Shown here piece after piece: positions 8,711 through 16,863 of a stretch of DNA of 62,288 nt. Location: NCBI GenBank assembly GCA_022822425.1, contig JAJEBS010000189.1, positions 1 through 62,288 on the forward strand, in the 5' to 3' direction. The position numbers and the translations under genes were made by a program. Origin of the DNA: Gemmatimonadota bacterium (GTDB lineage Bacteria; Gemmatimonadota; Gemmatimonadetes; Longimicrobiales; Gaopeijiaceae). The notes beneath the pieces are model-generated. The model was not told the DNA's origin. It saw only the letters and a list, made by a program, of their open reading frames with translations, and did no database searches. Each line of letters opens with the position of its first letter. Positions within the stretch are counted from its first letter, which is position 1.

Positions 8711-9524
8711 GCGCGCTCCCGCGTCCCGGATGGCGCGCGGGCTGCTGCTCGCCACGGCATGCCTCGTCATGGCGTCGCCCTTCCTGTGGATGGGCCTCAC
8801 GAGCCTCATGGGGCAGCTCGAGGTGTTCTCCGGCGGGGGCATTCTGCCGCAGGCACCCCGCTGGTCGAATTATCCCGAAGCCCTGACGGTGCAGCCCTTC
8901 GGGCGCTACTTCCTCAACTCGCTGGTGTTCGCGACCGCGGTGGCGGCGGGCCAGGTCGCGACCTCGGCCACCGCGGGGTATGCCTTCGCCCGCCTCGACT
9001 TTCCGGGGCGGGACGGGCTCTTCATGCTCTTCCTGTCGACGATGATGGTTCCGGCGGTCGTCGTCCTCATCCCCCGCTTCCTCGTGATCGACGCCCTCGA
9101 CTGGATCGACACCTACCAGGGGCTCATCTCCACCGAGCTGGTATCGGTGTGGGGCATCTTCCTCATGCGACAGTATTTTCGGACCGTGCCCCGGGAACTG
9201 GAGGACGCCGCGCGCGTGGACGGCGCCGGGCACCTGCGCATCTTCTGGAGCGTCGCCCTCCCGCTCGCGAAACCCGCCGTGGCCACGCTCGCGCTGTTCG
9301 CCTTCGTCGATGCGTGGAAGAACCTGCTGTGGCCGCTCCTGGTCACCCGGTCCATGGAGATGCGGGTGGTCGAGGTGGGAATCGCCGCCTTCCATTCGAC
9401 CTACGAAATCAACTGGCCCTACCAGATGGCGGCCGGCGTCGCCGCGGTCCTTCCCATCGCGCTCCTCTTCCTGTTCACCCAGCGGTATTTCGTGCGGGGG
9501 ATACAACTGGAGGGGATTCGCTAG
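8703..9524 (+). CDS. sugar ABC transporter permease (MalG type)
   Basis: This is the second permease, 273 residues with about six membrane helices. The cytoplasmic EAA loop reads RTVPRELEDAARVDGAG, and the C-terminus QRYFVRGIQLEGIR (YFVRGxxxGxxK-like) is typical of MalG-type subunits. The ATG at 8703 overlaps the end of the first permease by 8 bp; an ATG at 8688 would overlap by 23 bp. The short overlap matches the coupling elsewhere in the operon. It pairs with the extended MalF-like protein to form the channel of the importer. Confidence 0.92.
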   Translation: MAERAPASRMARGLLLATACLVMASPFLWMGLTSLMGQLEVFSGGGILPQAPRWSNYPEALTVQPFGRYFLNSLVFATAVAAGQVATSATAGYAFARLDFPGRDGLFMLFLSTMMVPAVVVLIPRFLVIDALDWIDTYQGLISTELVSVWGIFLMRQYFRTVPRELEDAARVDGAGHLRIFWSVALPLAKPAVATLALFAFVDAWKNLLWPLLVTRSMEMRVVEVGIAAFHSTYEINWPYQMAAGVAAVLPIALLFLFTQRYFVRGIQLEGIR

Positions 9525-9525
9525 C

Positions 9526-11580
9526 GTGCGCGTCGGGGCTCTCGAGGCGCGCCGCTGGGCCGGTCTCGTGTTTGCGGCCGGACCCGACGACGGCATCGGT
9601 CTCCGCCTGGTCTTCACGACTCCCGACGGCCAGCGCCGCGAGTTGGAGGACTGGTACTGGATGGTCTCCCGCGTGGGTCCGCACGCGCCGGACGGCAGCT
9701 ACGCCCGCATGGAGTTCGACCTCGCCGCCGAGCCGTCGTCCGCCTCACGCCCCCGGGAGGGCACGCTGATCCTGGAGTGGTCGCGCCGCGAAGACGCGGT
9801 TGCGCTGCGGGCGGTGGCGCGTGCAGGGGGCCGGGTGGACCCGGCGGGGCGCGTGGAGCGGGCGGGCCGAGTGGAGTTGGTGGGTGACGCTCCGTGGGGA
9901 TGGACGGCGCGGTGGCAGGAGAGGCCCGACGGTTGGCGCGCGTCGCTCGGAAGCGTGGAGATCGCCGCCGTCTTCGGGCCGCAGGCGGGAGATCGCGCGG
10001 CCACGGTGGTCGCCTGGGAGCCGAGAGAGGCGCCGCTCCGATCCGCCGGGGCGGCCAGTGGCAACCGGCCCGCACCGGCCGCACCGGCTCGCGCGAAACG
10101 CCTTCTCCCCGGGCTGGACCGCTGGATCGACGACGCGCGAGCCGACTGGGACCGCCGACGGCCGCGTTCGTCGGGAGCCGCGGAAGGACTGGTCGAAGCG
10201 GTCACGAACAACCTGATGTGGACCGTCCTCCTGCAACCGGAAACCGGACGCCCATATGCGCCGGCCGGCCGCCGCTGGATCTTCCCGAAGCCAGGGGATG
10301 GCGCATCCGCTCCCGACGACTGGACGGTCTTCGGGTGGGACTCCTTCTTCAACGCCCTCGCGCTCGCCACCGCGTCGGGACACCTGGCCTGGGAAGTCCT
10401 CCTCGCCGGACTCGCGTCGCGCTACCCGAACGGGAACGTGCCCAACTGGAGAAGCCGGCGCGCCGGCACCCCCGACCGCTCGCAGCCCCCGGTCGGCTCC
10501 TTCGCTGCGTTGAAGCTCCACCTCCTGTGCCCCGATGAGGACGCGCTGGCCGCCGCCTGGCCCGGTCTGCGCGCGTGGAGCGACTGGTGGGTGGCCGACA
10601 AGCGCGGACGCCCGCGCCGCGAGGGGCTCACGCCGGGCCTGCTCGCCTGGGGCTCGGATACTTCGCTGGTTCCGGGGCGCGAACAGTTGCCGGAGTGGGA
10701 AGTGGGCGCGAGCGGCCACCAGCGTGCATCCTGGGAATCGGGCCAGGACGACCTGCCGCTGTGGGAGGAGGCAGAGTGGGATCCGGAGCGGGAGGTCCTC
10801 GCCATGTCCGCCGTCGACCTGTGCAGCTACCGCGCCCTCGACCTCGAGTGCCTGTCCCGGATCGCCCGCATTCTGGGCGACGCGGCGTCCGCGCGACCGC
10901 TGGAGGCCGAGCGGCGGCGCCTGATCGCAACGATGAACGAGGTGCTGTGGTGCGACGCCGCCGGCCTCTACCTGGACGAACTGCCCGCGGGTCGGTCTTC
11001 GCGCGTGGCGGCGTCGAACTTCCTTCCCCTGATCGCCGGCGTGCCATCGGCCCGCCAGGCCGGGCGCATGGTCGGCGTGCTGCGCGATCCCGCGCGCTTC
11101 GGAGGAGAATGGGTCCTGCCCACGATCTCGCGCGACGACCCCGCGTTCGACGACCAGCAGTATTGGCGCGGCTCCATCTGGCCGCCCATGAACTACCTCG
11201 TGCTGCAGGGACTGCGCCGTTACCGGTTCGACGGGCTCGCCGGCGAACTCGCCTGGAGAGGGGCGCTCATGTTCCTGGCCGACCGGCGGCGCACCGGGTT
11301 CTGCCGCGAGAACTTCGACGCGCGCAGCGGTCGAGGGCGGGGCCGCCGCTTCCAGAGCTGGGGGCCGCTGTTCGCACTGGGCGCCATCGAGGAATTCGTC
11401 GACGCCAGTCCATGGCGCGGACTCCGCATCGGCTCCGGGCTGCCCGCCTTCGTCGCCCACGACAGGGGAGGAGACACCGTCGCCGAAGGGGGAGGCGCTG
11501 GCGACCGGGCTCCCGTCCAGGCCCGCATCGAGGGGCTCCGGGTAGCGGGTGGGGTGCGGGCGGTCGCGTTGTCGCGATGA
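9526..11580 (+). CDS. second trehalase-like glycoside hydrolase
   Basis: This 684-residue protein closes the sugar operon. It has an N-terminal beta-rich region (about 1-200) and an (alpha/alpha)6 barrel with markers of GH37/GH63-type enzymes: FGWDSFFNALALATASG (about 265-282), YPNGNVPNW, QYWRGSIWPPMNYLVLQG (about 545-562) and RRFQSWGPLFALG. No signal peptide is present, so it acts in the cytoplasm. The GTG at 9526 begins one base after the stop of the permease gene. It differs clearly from the first glycosidase of the operon, so the two probably act on different bonds or successive products of one imported compound. Candidates include trehalose-, glucosylglycerate- or mannosylglycerate-like compounds, but none is proven. 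Confidence 0.82.
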   Translation: MRVGALEARRWAGLVFAAGPDDGIGLRLVFTTPDGQRRELEDWYWMVSRVGPHAPDGSYARMEFDLAAEPSSASRPREGTLILEWSRREDAVALRAVARAGGRVDPAGRVERAGRVELVGDAPWGWTARWQERPDGWRASLGSVEIAAVFGPQAGDRAATVVAWEPREAPLRSAGAASGNRPAPAAPARAKRLLPGLDRWIDDARADWDRRRPRSSGAAEGLVEAVTNNLMWTVLLQPETGRPYAPAGRRWIFPKPGDGASAPDDWTVFGWDSFFNALALATASGHLAWEVLLAGLASRYPNGNVPNWRSRRAGTPDRSQPPVGSFAALKLHLLCPDEDALAAAWPGLRAWSDWWVADKRGRPRREGLTPGLLAWGSDTSLVPGREQLPEWEVGASGHQRASWESGQDDLPLWEEAEWDPEREVLAMSAVDLCSYRALDLECLSRIARILGDAASARPLEAERRRLIATMNEVLWCDAAGLYLDELPAGRSSRVAASNFLPLIAGVPSARQAGRMVGVLRDPARFGGEWVLPTISRDDPAFDDQQYWRGSIWPPMNYLVLQGLRRYRFDGLAGELAWRGALMFLADRRRTGFCRENFDARSGRGRGRRFQSWGPLFALGAIEEFVDASPWRGLRIGSGLPAFVAHDRGGDTVAEGGGAGDRAPVQARIEGLRVAGGVRAVALSR

Positions 11581-11687
11581 AGACACACCGCTTCCAGAGC
11601 GGGGGGCCGCGAACGGGAAGGAGCACCGCAATCCGGTGCGTATCACTGCAATGCAGGGACAAAAAACATCTGGCGCACCGTTTTTCG

Positions 11688-11716
11688 TTGCACGTGCCGT
11701 GAGGCATCGCTACATT
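11688..11716 (+). promoter_or_regulatory. sigma70-type promoter of the Xre/RES operon, predicted leaderless
   Basis: TTGCAC (11688-11693) and TACATT (11711-11716) are separated by 17 bp. Only 5 bp (TCCCC) separate the -10 box from the ATG at 11722, so transcription should begin at or next to the start codon. No ribosome binding site is present. The same geometry is found upstream of the ATPase gene at 19452. Confidence 0.65.
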
Positions 11717-11721
11717 TCCCC

Positions 11722-12096
11722 ATGAGTCAACCCGCCGCCATCACAATACAGACCCCCGAGCGACGCACAGCCAGGGCCCAGAGTCATCTGAGGACGATCC
11801 GGGCGGGGGTGCGCTCCGACCGGTCGATCGCGGCTGTCCTCGGGGTGTCTCATTCCCAGGTGTCACGCTGGAAGCGGGGCCAGCGCCCCGACCGGGAGAA
11901 CGCCGATCGTCTGGCCGCGCTGGCCCTGGTGGTCGAGATGCTCCTCCGGTGGCTGGACGTGGACATTATCGAGGAGTGGCTCACCGGGGCGAACGCCCAC
12001 CTCGACGGGGCCACTCCGTCGTATTTCATCCAGCAAAGCCGGTTGGCGGAGGTCGTGGGAGCGGTCGAAGCGATGAAGACCGGTGTCTTTGCCTGA
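11722..12096 (+). CDS. Xre/MbcA/ParS-type antitoxin
   Basis: This 124-residue protein has a helix-turn-helix (DRSIAAVLGVSHSQVSRWK, about residues 34-52) and a C-terminal DUF2384-like region (MLLRWLDVDIIEEWLTG) that in this family wraps around and blocks a RES toxin. It is the antitoxin partner of the next gene, whose start follows after 2 bp. Such antitoxins usually repress their own operon by binding near the promoter. A sigma70-type promoter with its -10 box only 5 bp before the ATG suggests a leaderless message. GC content of the leader (11630-11700) is lower than its surroundings. Confidence 0.85.
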   Translation: MSQPAAITIQTPERRTARAQSHLRTIRAGVRSDRSIAAVLGVSHSQVSRWKRGQRPDRENADRLAALALVVEMLLRWLDVDIIEEWLTGANAHLDGATPSYFIQQSRLAEVVGAVEAMKTGVFA

Positions 12097-12098
12097 CC

Positions 12099-12677
12099 TT
12101 GGCTTCTTTCTGGCGCGTCTTTCCCTGGGATCCGGACGTGAACGAGGGGAACCTGTTCTCGCCGTCCTTCATCCCGCCGACCACGGGTCGAGGGCGCTTC
12201 GATCTGCCGCTGGCGTGTTCTCCCGTCCTTTACGTGGCCGAATCGCCGGAACACGCGATTGCGGAGGCCATTCAGCCCTGGCGTAACCGCCCCCTGCGCC
12301 ACCTCCACCTGGTGCGTGGCGGACGTCCCCTGGCGCTGGTCGGGGTGCATGTGGCGCCCGAGACGGCGTCGGAACTGGCCGACCTGTGTCAGGCGGACGT
12401 GCTCGGTCGACTTGGATTGAGCGCGGACCTGGTCGCCTCCCGCCATCGACGGCGGACCCGGACGATCGCGGCGTCGGTGTGGGACAGCGGCCACCCCGGC
12501 CTGCGGTGGTGGTCCAGCTTCTGGGGAGACTGGCACGGTATCGTCCTCTTCACGGCCCGCATGAAGGGGAGCGTGCGCTTCGGGAGCCCCGAGGTGCTGT
12601 CGGCCGGGAACTCCGCGCTTCAGGAGGCAGCCGCGGCGCTCGGTATGCCGGTGGCGATCCGAGGGCGTCCGCGTTGA
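12099..12677 (+). CDS. RES-domain toxin (NAD+-degrading)
   Basis: RES toxins of the Xre-RES/MbcTA families deplete cellular NAD+ by phosphorolysis or hydrolysis and arrest growth. This 192-residue protein shows the family's key residues: Arg6 (FWRVFP), Tyr45 (LYVAES) and Glu56 (EHAIAEAI), matching the Arg-Tyr-Glu active site. No ATG lies near the expected N-terminus; a TTG at 12099 gives LASFWRVFPW, which fits family starts, and begins 2 bp after the antitoxin stop. The frame is open further upstream, but that part is the shadow of the antitoxin gene. The use of TTG may keep toxin levels below antitoxin levels. Confidence 0.85.
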   Translation: MASFWRVFPWDPDVNEGNLFSPSFIPPTTGRGRFDLPLACSPVLYVAESPEHAIAEAIQPWRNRPLRHLHLVRGGRPLALVGVHVAPETASELADLCQADVLGRLGLSADLVASRHRRRTRTIAASVWDSGHPGLRWWSSFWGDWHGIVLFTARMKGSVRFGSPEVLSAGNSALQEAAAALGMPVAIRGRPR

Positions 12678-12728
12678 GCCACTAGTGGCGCGCCGAGGTG
12701 CCAGCTTTCCATTGGCTCAGCTGCCGCA

Positions 12729-13754
12729 TCAGTGCGGATCGAACGACTTCTGCCATCCCACCGTGAGCATCCAGTCCGTCTCCAGCTGCGGGCCGTGCAG
12801 CGACTGGAATACGGGCATGTGCCACTCGACCGCGAGCCGGTGACCCGCCAGCGCCCCGTCGGGGAAATAGAGATTCAGGCCGAGCGGAACGTCCAGGCGT
12901 CTGCCCCCGCGGAGGTCTTCCCTGACGGTCGGCGCCATCATCCGATTCATGTAGGCGGCATCGTGGCCCGAGTAGTCGCCCCACAGCCGCCCTTCCCCGC
13001 GGACGGACAGGCTGAGCATGGCCGACGGCTTCAGTGCGAACCACGCGGTGCCCATCGCGCTGTGGCCCTGCCGGTAGCCTCGGCTGTTCTCCCCCATGCG
13101 CAGGCGTCCCATGCCCTGAAAGCCCCAGGACCAGCTCTCGCTCATCCCCAGCACGGTGATGCCGGGCGTGACGTCCCAGGTGCCGGAGCCCAGCTGCATC
13201 GGATAGGGCAGCTGCACCGCGTTGCCGTCGCTCATGGGGGTCACGCCCGTCCGTTCGATCGAGCCGACGGGAAGCGACAGCCCTCCGTTCAGGTGAACCC
13301 GCGTGGATCCCTCGCTCTTGAGGCCGATGAGCGCGCCCAGACTTGCATCTCCCAGCCCGGAGGATGAGGCGGCGAAACCCATTCCCATGCGCGTCTGGTG
13401 GTTCATCGCGTTGTCCACCCAGTTGGCCATGGCCATGAGAGTGACCGCGTCGCTGGGCGCATACATGATGCCCGCCATGTGCATCGTCATGGTCATGTCG
13501 AGGGGCGCCACCATGAAGTGATCCAGGACGCTTGCCGTGGTCTGCTCGCTCGTGCCGTCGCGGTTCCCCGCCATCGACATCCGCATGTAGCGGTACGCGA
13601 GCATGTACTCGCCCTGCTCGTGGGTGTGGTCCCCCATCACCGCGATGGGCGCGTGTCCGTCCGGTCGCGAAGATGTCCATTCGTACTGGGCCTGGGCGGG
13701 CATGGCGGTGGCGGCGATCACCGCCAGGAGACGGAAACAGCTTCTGATATGCAT
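12729..13754 (-). CDS. Met-rich outer-membrane protein (putative transporter, copper-associated type)
   Basis: This 341-residue protein has a Sec signal peptide (to about residue 22, AQAQ) and a beta-strand-rich body ending in an aromatic C-terminal segment (TVGWQKSFDPH), consistent with an outer-membrane barrel. It resembles the family often annotated as transporter or MetA-pathway-like protein, which carries DGHAPIAVMGDH near its N-terminus. Methionine clusters are striking: RYMRMSMAG (about 55-63) and MTMTMHMAGIM (about 87-97). Such clusters bind Cu(I) in known copper proteins, so copper handling is a reasonable inference. A His/Cys-rich exported protein is encoded 200 bp upstream in the same direction. 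AAAGAGGA precedes the ATG. Confidence 0.7.
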   Translation of the reverse strand: MHIRSCFRLLAVIAATAMPAQAQYEWTSSRPDGHAPIAVMGDHTHEQGEYMLAYRYMRMSMAGNRDGTSEQTTASVLDHFMVAPLDMTMTMHMAGIMYAPSDAVTLMAMANWVDNAMNHQTRMGMGFAASSSGLGDASLGALIGLKSEGSTRVHLNGGLSLPVGSIERTGVTPMSDGNAVQLPYPMQLGSGTWDVTPGITVLGMSESWSWGFQGMGRLRMGENSRGYRQGHSAMGTAWFALKPSAMLSLSVRGEGRLWGDYSGHDAAYMNRMMAPTVREDLRGGRRLDVPLGLNLYFPDGALAGHRLAVEWHMPVFQSLHGPQLETDWMLTVGWQKSFDPH

Positions 13755-13954
13755 GATTTGTCCTCTTTCCTTGAGATCCGTTGTGTGATCCGGCGGACGC
13801 AGACGCGGTCGGTCGAGAATCGCGACCGCTCCGGGTACGCCGAGGGGCAGGGCACGGTCGTCGGTTCGTCCGGTTTCGTGCGCCGGCGATCAGCAGAAGC
13901 ACGAACACCCGGCCTTCATCGCGCTGCGATGGGCCGTGGCATGTACCGACGGGA

Positions 13955-14452
13955 TCAGGAAAGAGGAGGGGCGTTGGCGAAGGGGAGGAGGTACGGCGCG
14001 CGCTCCACCGGAGGAGCGCTGGAAGCCTGGGAAACCCGAACCGCTTCGGGCCAGGCGGGAGGCAGCCCGCAGACCGTCGTCCTGGTCGGAACCGGCGGGC
14101 CGGCCGAGGTCGCACACTCTCCGGCACAGGTGCACGGCGGAGCCTGCGGATCGTGGTGGCCGGCGCCGTGATCGGAGGCTTCGGCCAGATGTGTGGAAGG
14201 CGTGCCCCGGTCGGGGTCGTGCGCCCCCGGGGAGTCGGCTGCTCCGGCCGCGTAGTGCCCGGGTTCATGCCCCGGTGCGGCCGCTTGATGCTCGCTCGGC
14301 GGGGCCGGCTCGTGCTCGTCCGCCGCGTCGTGGGACGCGTGGTGAAGGCAGGACAGCCCCCAGGTGTCGGGGGCGAACGACGGCAACAGCGCAAGCAGCA
14401 CCAGGGCGCCTGCGCATCTGAATCCCGTCGAATGCCTGCGTGCGCGGATCAT
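13955..14452 (-). CDS. His/Cys-rich exported protein, possibly metal-binding
   Basis: This 165-residue protein starts with a signal peptide or membrane anchor (ALVLLALLPSFAP). Its middle part carries twelve histidines between residues 37 and 100 plus a CTCAGEC cluster (107-113) and Cys35 and Cys128, so a metal-binding role is plausible. It ends YLLPFANAPPLS. The ATG at 14452 is chosen; a TTG at 14494 is possible but adds residues unlike a signal peptide. I do not recognise a named family. It lies upstream of the Met-rich outer-membrane protein in the same orientation, which supports a joint role in copper or other metal handling. Confidence 0.6.
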   Translation of the reverse strand: MIRARRHSTGFRCAGALVLLALLPSFAPDTWGLSCLHHASHDAADEHEPAPPSEHQAAAPGHEPGHYAAGAADSPGAHDPDRGTPSTHLAEASDHGAGHHDPQAPPCTCAGECATSAGPPVPTRTTVCGLPPAWPEAVRVSQASSAPPVERAPYLLPFANAPPLS

Positions 14453-14564
14453 CAGCTGCGAATACTGGTTGTGTTCAACCCGGTCCGGCGACAAACGATA
14501 GCGAGACCGGGCATGCCCGGTCCACCTCTCCGGGCCCTGCCGGCGATCGTTGCGCCGTTGTCGC

Positions 14565-15239
14565 CTACTCCCTGCGTCCCACCAGAACAGCCATGGGCCC
14601 CTCGTGCCACGCGATTTCGGCCTCGAAACCCGCGGTCGCCATCGCCGCCAGCTCCAGCTCGATGGGCTGGTAGGTGTCCTCTTCCGCCCACTCCGCGAAG
14701 TGCTGCCAGGCTCGTTCCTCGGGGATGCCCCGGGAGACCATGTGCGCGGCCCAGAATGCGTACCCGGCGTTCCGCCCCGGAGGATCCGACGGCATCACGG
14801 CATCCGCGTTTACGAAGACGCCCCCGGAGCGGAGAGATGCGTGGATGCGCCGGTAGAGCATGCCCTTGTCGGCCATCTCGGGAATGTGATGGAGCGCCAG
14901 CGAAGCCGCGACCGCGTCGCACGCCGGCAACGGATCCAGGAACGACTGCTCGCGGAAGCGTGCCCGATTCCCGAAGCTCTCCAGCCGGGCCCGCGCCTGG
15001 TCGAGCATCTCCGCATCCACGTCGACAAGCATGATGGCGCCGACGGCCTCGTGCCGGAGGATCGCCTCGGAGAGCGCTCCGGTGCCGGCTCCGAGGTCGA
15101 GCACCAATCCCGGCCCGTCGGCCGCGACCGCGCGTGCCGCGGTAACGAGCAGCGTCTCGTAGCCGGGGATAAAACGGCGGATGATCTCGTCGTAGGCATC
15201 CACCTCGACGCGCAGATGACGGCGAACGGAGTGCGACAT
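14565..15239 (-). CDS. class I SAM-dependent methyltransferase
   Basis: This 224-residue protein has the Rossmann-fold SAM site of type 11/12 methyltransferases: motif I VLDLGAGTGALSEAI (about residues 46-60), acidic MLVDVDAEML ending strand 2, and LALHHIPEM in motif IV. The methyl acceptor cannot be told. The ATG at 15239 (MSHSVRRHLR) is chosen over an upstream in-frame ATG that adds a proline-rich tail. The gene diverges from another methyltransferase at 15395 across a 155-bp gap. The C-terminus ends MAVLVGRRE. Confidence 0.88.
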   Translation of the reverse strand: MSHSVRRHLRVEVDAYDEIIRRFIPGYETLLVTAARAVAADGPGLVLDLGAGTGALSEAILRHEAVGAIMLVDVDAEMLDQARARLESFGNRARFREQSFLDPLPACDAVAASLALHHIPEMADKGMLYRRIHASLRSGGVFVNADAVMPSDPPGRNAGYAFWAAHMVSRGIPEERAWQHFAEWAEEDTYQPIELELAAMATAGFEAEIAWHEGPMAVLVGRRE

Positions 15240-15394
15240 GAGTCCCATTCTTCGCGGGTGCGTGCCCGGCGTCAATCACGACTCATCCTGTCCCGGTGTC
15301 GGCATCTGGCTCGACCATCATCAGGAAACTAGACTTCGGCGCGCGTGCGATGAGTCAATTCCGCACACCAATACGACAATTCGAGGAGTCAGCC

Positions 15395-16231
15395 ATGACC
15401 GTCGACATCAACGAAGTCGGCACCACCGCGTTCGTGATCGCCTGCTTTCGGGCGATGGAGAGGGAGCACCCGCAGCCCCTCTTCGAGGACCCCTACGCGG
15501 AGTGGTTCGTCACGGACCAGGCGATGGGGATGGCCCGCCAGCTGGCCACGGCCGTTCCGGAGTCCACCAGCATGCTCCGGTTCCGCACCCGCTACTTCAA
15601 CCGCTTCGTCCAGCGCGAGATCGCCGAGGGCGCGCGCCAGGTTGTGTCGCTGGGGGCGGGTCTGGACATGCGGGCGCACATTTTCGCCGCTCCGGGCGTG
15701 ACCCACTACGAGGTCGACCAGGGGCCCGTGGTGGAGTACAAGCACGGAGTCCTGCGCGAACACGGCGTGACCCCGAGCTCGTCGGTGCCCCACAACTACC
15801 TGGAGGTCGACCTTCCCGAGAAGCTCGCGGAAGCCGGATTCGACCGGAACGCCCGCACCGCGATCGTCTGGGAGGGGAACACCATGTACCTCCCCACGCA
15901 CACCATCTTCCCGTTCCTCAACAGCCTCTGCGGCGGGATTTCATCGTTCCGGATTGCGTTCGACTACTTCGCCGAGGACCTGGAGGAGCGCAATTTCGAG
16001 AGGCAGGAGGACCTGGAACGCATCGAGGCGGTGGAGCGCGCGATGGGGGCTTCGTTCCCGACCGGTTTCCAGGACCTGTCGGTTTTCGAGGCCGAAACCC
16101 CGCTGAAGGTGTTGGAGTCGGGGCCCATCGGTGACCTGGGCGAGGCGTACGGCACCGACGACATCGCGGAGAACATGGCGGAGGATGAGGGGCTGAGGAT
16201 CTATCAGTACTGCGTGCTGGGTACGCGGTAG
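15395..16231 (+). CDS. LCMT-like SAM-dependent methyltransferase (PF04072 type)
   Basis: This 278-residue protein matches the leucine carboxyl methyltransferase-like family of bacteria (related to TIGR00027). Motifs include ARQVVSLGAGLDMRAH for SAM binding, YEVDQGPVVEYK and AIVWEGNTMYLP. Bacterial members methylate small molecules or polyketide-like acids; the substrate here is unknown. The ATG at 15395 has GAGGAG at a proper distance; the frame is open upstream but has no comparable site. The next gene follows after 80 bp in the same direction and may be cotranscribed. Confidence 0.88.
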   Translation: MTVDINEVGTTAFVIACFRAMEREHPQPLFEDPYAEWFVTDQAMGMARQLATAVPESTSMLRFRTRYFNRFVQREIAEGARQVVSLGAGLDMRAHIFAAPGVTHYEVDQGPVVEYKHGVLREHGVTPSSSVPHNYLEVDLPEKLAEAGFDRNARTAIVWEGNTMYLPTHTIFPFLNSLCGGISSFRIAFDYFAEDLEERNFERQEDLERIEAVERAMGASFPTGFQDLSVFEAETPLKVLESGPIGDLGEAYGTDDIAENMAEDEGLRIYQYCVLGTR

Positions 16232-16311
16232 CGCCGCCATCGGCCCACCGGCCGCCGGCCGCCGACAGTCCCGACCGTTTTCGCCTGCTGCATACCGAGG
16301 AAAGGAACCCG

Positions 16312-16857
16312 ATGACACCCACCAATTCCGCCACGCCCGACCTTCGCTATCCCATCGGCAGATACGCCCCTCCCGAAGCGATCACCGAGCAGCAGGTCGA
16401 TGCCTGGATCGACGAGATCGCGGCTCTGCCCGCGGATCTGCGGGCGACGGTCGCGCCCCTCACGGACGACCAGCTGGACACGCCGTACCGTCCGGGCGGC
16501 TGGACCGTGCGCCAGGTCGTGCACCACCTGTTCGACAGCCACCTGAACAGCTACGTGCGCTTCAAGTGGACCCTGACCGAGGATCGTCCCCTCATCAAGG
16601 CCTACGACGAGAAGGCCTGGGCGGAACTGCCGGACGCCCGGGGCCCGGTCGGCCCGTCGCTCGACGCCCTGGAGGCCCTGCACACCCGCTGGGAGGAGTT
16701 GCTGCGCGCCCTGGACTGGCCCCGGTTCCAGCTTGAGTTCGTGCATCCGGCCGCCGGCCCGGTGCCGCTGTCCAGGAACGTAGGCCTGTACGCCTGGCAC
16801 GGCCGGCATCATCTGGCGCACATCGAGCGGCTCGTGGAGCGGAAAGGCTGGATGTAG
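16312..16857 (+). CDS. DinB-superfamily metal-dependent protein, YfiT/BstA-like
   Basis: This 181-residue protein matches the YfiT branch of the DinB fold, which includes putative metal-dependent hydrolases and bacillithiol S-transferases. The family opening DLRYPIGRY is present, and metal ligands appear in VVHHLFDSH and in HGRHHLAHI near the C-terminus. It ends RLVERKGWM, typical for the group. Whether this organism makes bacillithiol is not shown by the window, so the thiol-transferase function is an inference from family. GAGGAAAGGAA precedes the ATG. It converges with the large ATPase gene with 6 bp between them. Confidence 0.87.
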   Translation: MTPTNSATPDLRYPIGRYAPPEAITEQQVDAWIDEIAALPADLRATVAPLTDDQLDTPYRPGGWTVRQVVHHLFDSHLNSYVRFKWTLTEDRPLIKAYDEKAWAELPDARGPVGPSLDALEALHTRWEELLRALDWPRFQLEFVHPAAGPVPLSRNVGLYAWHGRHHLAHIERLVERKGWM

Positions 16858-16863
16858 TCCCGG

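Noticed and set aside
6764-8842. 692-codon antisense frame across the permease gene
   Set aside because: Composition is Arg/Gly/Glu/Gln low-complexity and covers two well-supported genes. It is a coding shadow.
12678-12689. Perfect 12-bp palindrome GCCACTAGTGGC after the RES gene
   Set aside because: It lies between convergent genes but has no loop and no T tract, so a terminator or operator claim is not supported.
13890-14135. Short minus-strand frame ending in KAGCSCFC
   Set aside because: The Cys-rich end looked like a possible continuation of the His/Cys-rich protein by frameshift, but the called gene already ends in a natural-looking tail, so no shift is claimed.
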